Assembly (NCBI GenBank): GCA_021780795.1
Contig: JAJXYA010000337.1
Span: 1-7,073, forward strand
Source of the DNA: Bacillota bacterium
Lineage (GTDB): Bacteria; Bacillota_A; Clostridia; Clostridiales; Clostridiaceae
Length of the DNA: 7,073 nucleotides
Direction: 5' to 3'
The position numbers were made by a program, and so were the translations under genes. This document shows, in pieces, positions 5,558-7,073 of the stretch (position 1 is the stretch's first letter; each line of letters begins with the position of its first letter). The notes beneath the pieces were generated by a model, which was not told the origin of the DNA, did not search any database, and saw nothing but the letters and a program-made list of their open reading frames with translations.

Positions 5558-6727
5558 CTACTCTGCAATCTTCCTCAAGCTAGCAGCCCCTGCAGTAAAA
5601 AATACTATCGCAAATAGAAGTAATATGCCTATATTAGGTAGAATATCTGTTATACCTTTATTTTTAAGCACTAAATCTGTAAGAGCTGTAACTGCCCAAC
5701 TTTGAGGCATAAATAAAGCAAACTTTTTAAGAATATCCGGAAAATATTGTATTGGCATATATGATCCGCCTAAGAGGCAGGAAATATTTACAATTAGCAT
5801 CGTTATTACAGATATATTGTTTTCGGATTTTATAACTCTTGATATTAGAAGACCTAAACCTTGAACAACAAGAAGTATTGCTGTGAATAATAGGAATAGG
5901 GCTAAATAGGATTTACCCCAGTATGCATTAAATAAAAATTTTGTAGTTATTATAATTAAAAAATCTTGTAGCCATCCAATTATAAGAAAAGATATAACTA
6001 TTGAGGCGGCAATTGTAATATTACTATTAGGAGTAGATAAAGCTCTTTTTAAAGTTCCGTTAACTTTTTCACCTATAAGTTCATTTACAATAAATATTGA
6101 AGAGAACATTAAAAAGCTTATTACAAAACCGATAGTAATTAATCCAGAAAGAGAATTTGTATTATTATAAGATAAAACAGAACTCATAACATTAATTTTA
6201 TTTTCAGATGTATCTTTAATAATGGTATCTTTTAAAGAAGAAAGAGATACTTTAGAATTAAAATTCATATCTTTAATAGTAGAAATAGCTGTATTAGAAA
6301 TTAAATTATCTTTTATAAAGGAATCAATAATATTTTCGGCTACAACATTAGAATTTCCTTGCTGCAATTTTAAAATGTCTACCTTAGGCACCATTCCTTT
6401 GTTTAGTTGCTCCGTGAAATTATTTGGTATTACTATTGTTAAATTTACTGCACCACTTTCAACTTGAGCCTTAGCATCAGCTATATCTAAAATATTAATA
6501 TTAAAATCACCTGAATTTTTAAAGTTTTTAATTAAGCTACCGCTAAGTGTTCCTTTATCATTATTTACGAAATCAATATACATATTGTTATTTGAACTGT
6601 TTTGACCTTGAGTAAAGAAAGTCATTATACATATAACTATTGTAGGCAGTGTTAAAGTCATAATAATTACAGATTTGTTTTGAAGCATACGTTTCAAATT
6701 TAAAATTGTAAGTCTAAATATTTGCAT
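5558..6727 (-). CDS. ABC-2 type transporter permease
   Basis: A 389-residue membrane subunit of an ABC exporter. Its layout is that of the ABC-2 permease family: a short cytoplasmic start (RLTILNLKRMLQNKS), TM1 at about 19-38, a large mostly polar extracytoplasmic segment at about 40-190, then TM helices at about 195-215, 238-262, 274-297, 303-322 and 364-382. The loop NELIGEKVNGTLKRALSTP (215-233) is the typical cytoplasmic coupling region, and LLGGSYMPIQYFP (318-330) is the typical late motif before PQSWAVTAL. AAAGGAGG (6745-6738) starts right after the stop codon of the upstream permease and lies 10 nt from the ATG, so the two are probably translationally coupled. The ATPase is expected upstream, outside the window. 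The substrate (drug, peptide, lipid or other) cannot be told. It ends 14 bp from the oppositely oriented oxidoreductase gene. Confidence 0.9.
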   Translation of the reverse strand: MQIFRLTILNLKRMLQNKSVIIMTLTLPTIVICIMTFFTQGQNSSNNNMYIDFVNNDKGTLSGSLIKNFKNSGDFNINILDIADAKAQVESGAVNLTIVIPNNFTEQLNKGMVPKVDILKLQQGNSNVVAENIIDSFIKDNLISNTAISTIKDMNFNSKVSLSSLKDTIIKDTSENKINVMSSVLSYNNTNSLSGLITIGFVISFLMFSSIFIVNELIGEKVNGTLKRALSTPNSNITIAASIVISFLIIGWLQDFLIIITTKFLFNAYWGKSYLALFLLFTAILLVVQGLGLLISRVIKSENNISVITMLIVNISCLLGGSYMPIQYFPDILKKFALFMPQSWAVTALTDLVLKNKGITDILPNIGILLLFAIVFFTAGAASLRKIAE

Positions 6728-6745
6728 TTAATTTCTTCCTCCTTT

Positions 6746-7073
6746 CTAAGCTTTTACTTCTAAAAATCTAAAGTAAAGGCTAGAAGCTACCATTATTGCT
6801 AAGCTGACTAATATTGTGATGATAATATTTGTAATGGATAATGAGTATCCAAGCATTACATTAGAGTAATTATTATTTAAAACATAATTTATAGTCAATT
6901 GACTTATAGTTTTCATTAAGCCTGTATTATACATAGTAGGATAAAAGCTTCCTGAAATAATAGACATAAGTGCAAAGGCTAAAGAAGCTACAGTACGCAT
7001 AATTTTGCCGGTTTTAAATACAGAACCTAACAGAGCTGTTAAGGCAGAAATTAAAATGCTATGCATGAGTATA
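6746..7073 (-). CDS. ABC-2 type transporter permease, C-terminal part (cut by window edge)
   Basis: Only the last 108 or so residues are in the window. The frame is open past the ATG at 7066-7064 to the edge, so that Met is probably internal. Visible are a helix near the edge (ILISALTALLGSVFK), a second (TVASLAFALMSIISGSFYP), whose SGSFYP matches the late ABC-2 permease motif, and a final helix (ITNIIITILVSLAIMVASS) before a short charged tail. It is 18 bp upstream of the full-length permease on the same strand, with the downstream gene's ribosome binding site immediately following its TAG. The pair probably forms a heterodimeric membrane part of one exporter. N-terminus, promoter and partner ATPase lie outside. 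Confidence 0.8.
   Translation of the reverse strand, partial: ILMHSILISALTALLGSVFKTGKIMRTVASLAFALMSIISGSFYPTMYNTGLMKTISQLTINYVLNNNYSNVMLGYSLSITNIIITILVSLAIMVASSLYFRFLEVKA

Noticed and set aside
6222..6467. Plus-strand 81-codon frame inside the ABC permease
   Set aside because: Antisense to the permease extracytoplasmic segment, with no domain recognised.
6746..7066. A small complete membrane protein starting at ATG 7066
   Set aside because: The frame is open past this ATG to the window edge, and the sequence matches only the C-terminal end of an ABC-2 permease, so it is a partial gene.

Overview
The window looks like chromosome from a low-GC Firmicute, most likely a saccharolytic Clostridium. 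It is very AT-rich, has strong AGGAGG-type ribosome binding sites about 8 nt from the starts, and carries catabolite-control (cre) and AraR-type operator sequences. The species cannot be fixed from the sequence alone.

Layout. (1) 1-691, minus strand: 5' part of an FGGY-family sugar kinase, probably the clostridial ribulokinase/xylulokinase type, interrupted by one in-frame TAA at codon 94. (2) 692-1116: a divergent control region with two back-to-back promoters that share an identical 12-bp core. Each promoter is flanked upstream by an AraR-like operator and downstream by a cre-like site, and the whole arrangement is almost perfectly symmetric around position 885. (3) 1117-3772, plus strand: tal (small transaldolase) and tkt (transketolase), 16 bp apart and clearly one operon. 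(4) 3773-3980: a relic of what looks like aldose 1-epimerase (galM), of which only the ribosome binding site and about the first 26 codons remain, then a candidate new promoter and a hairpin over the next start codon. (5) 3981-5543, plus strand: a YhfW-like FAD oxidoreductase with a C-terminal Rieske [2Fe-2S] domain. (6) 5558-7073, minus strand: two tandem ABC-2 type transporter permeases, the upstream one cut by the window edge.

How the genes fit together. Kinase, transaldolase and transketolase form a pentose route. The kinase would phosphorylate a ketopentose, and Tal plus Tkt would carry the pentose phosphates into glycolysis. The operators suggest control by arabinose (AraR) and by preferred sugars (CcpA at the cre sites). 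The broken kinase and the lost galM suggest partial decay of this locus in this strain, while tal and tkt look intact. The oxidoreductase and the ABC permeases have no visible functional link to pentose use.

No RNA gene, CRISPR array or insertion sequence was recognised. The most interesting features are the mirror-symmetric control region, the nonsense codon in an otherwise open kinase frame, an orphan Shine-Dalgarno sequence in the tal leader, and the hairpin that buries the start codon of the oxidoreductase.
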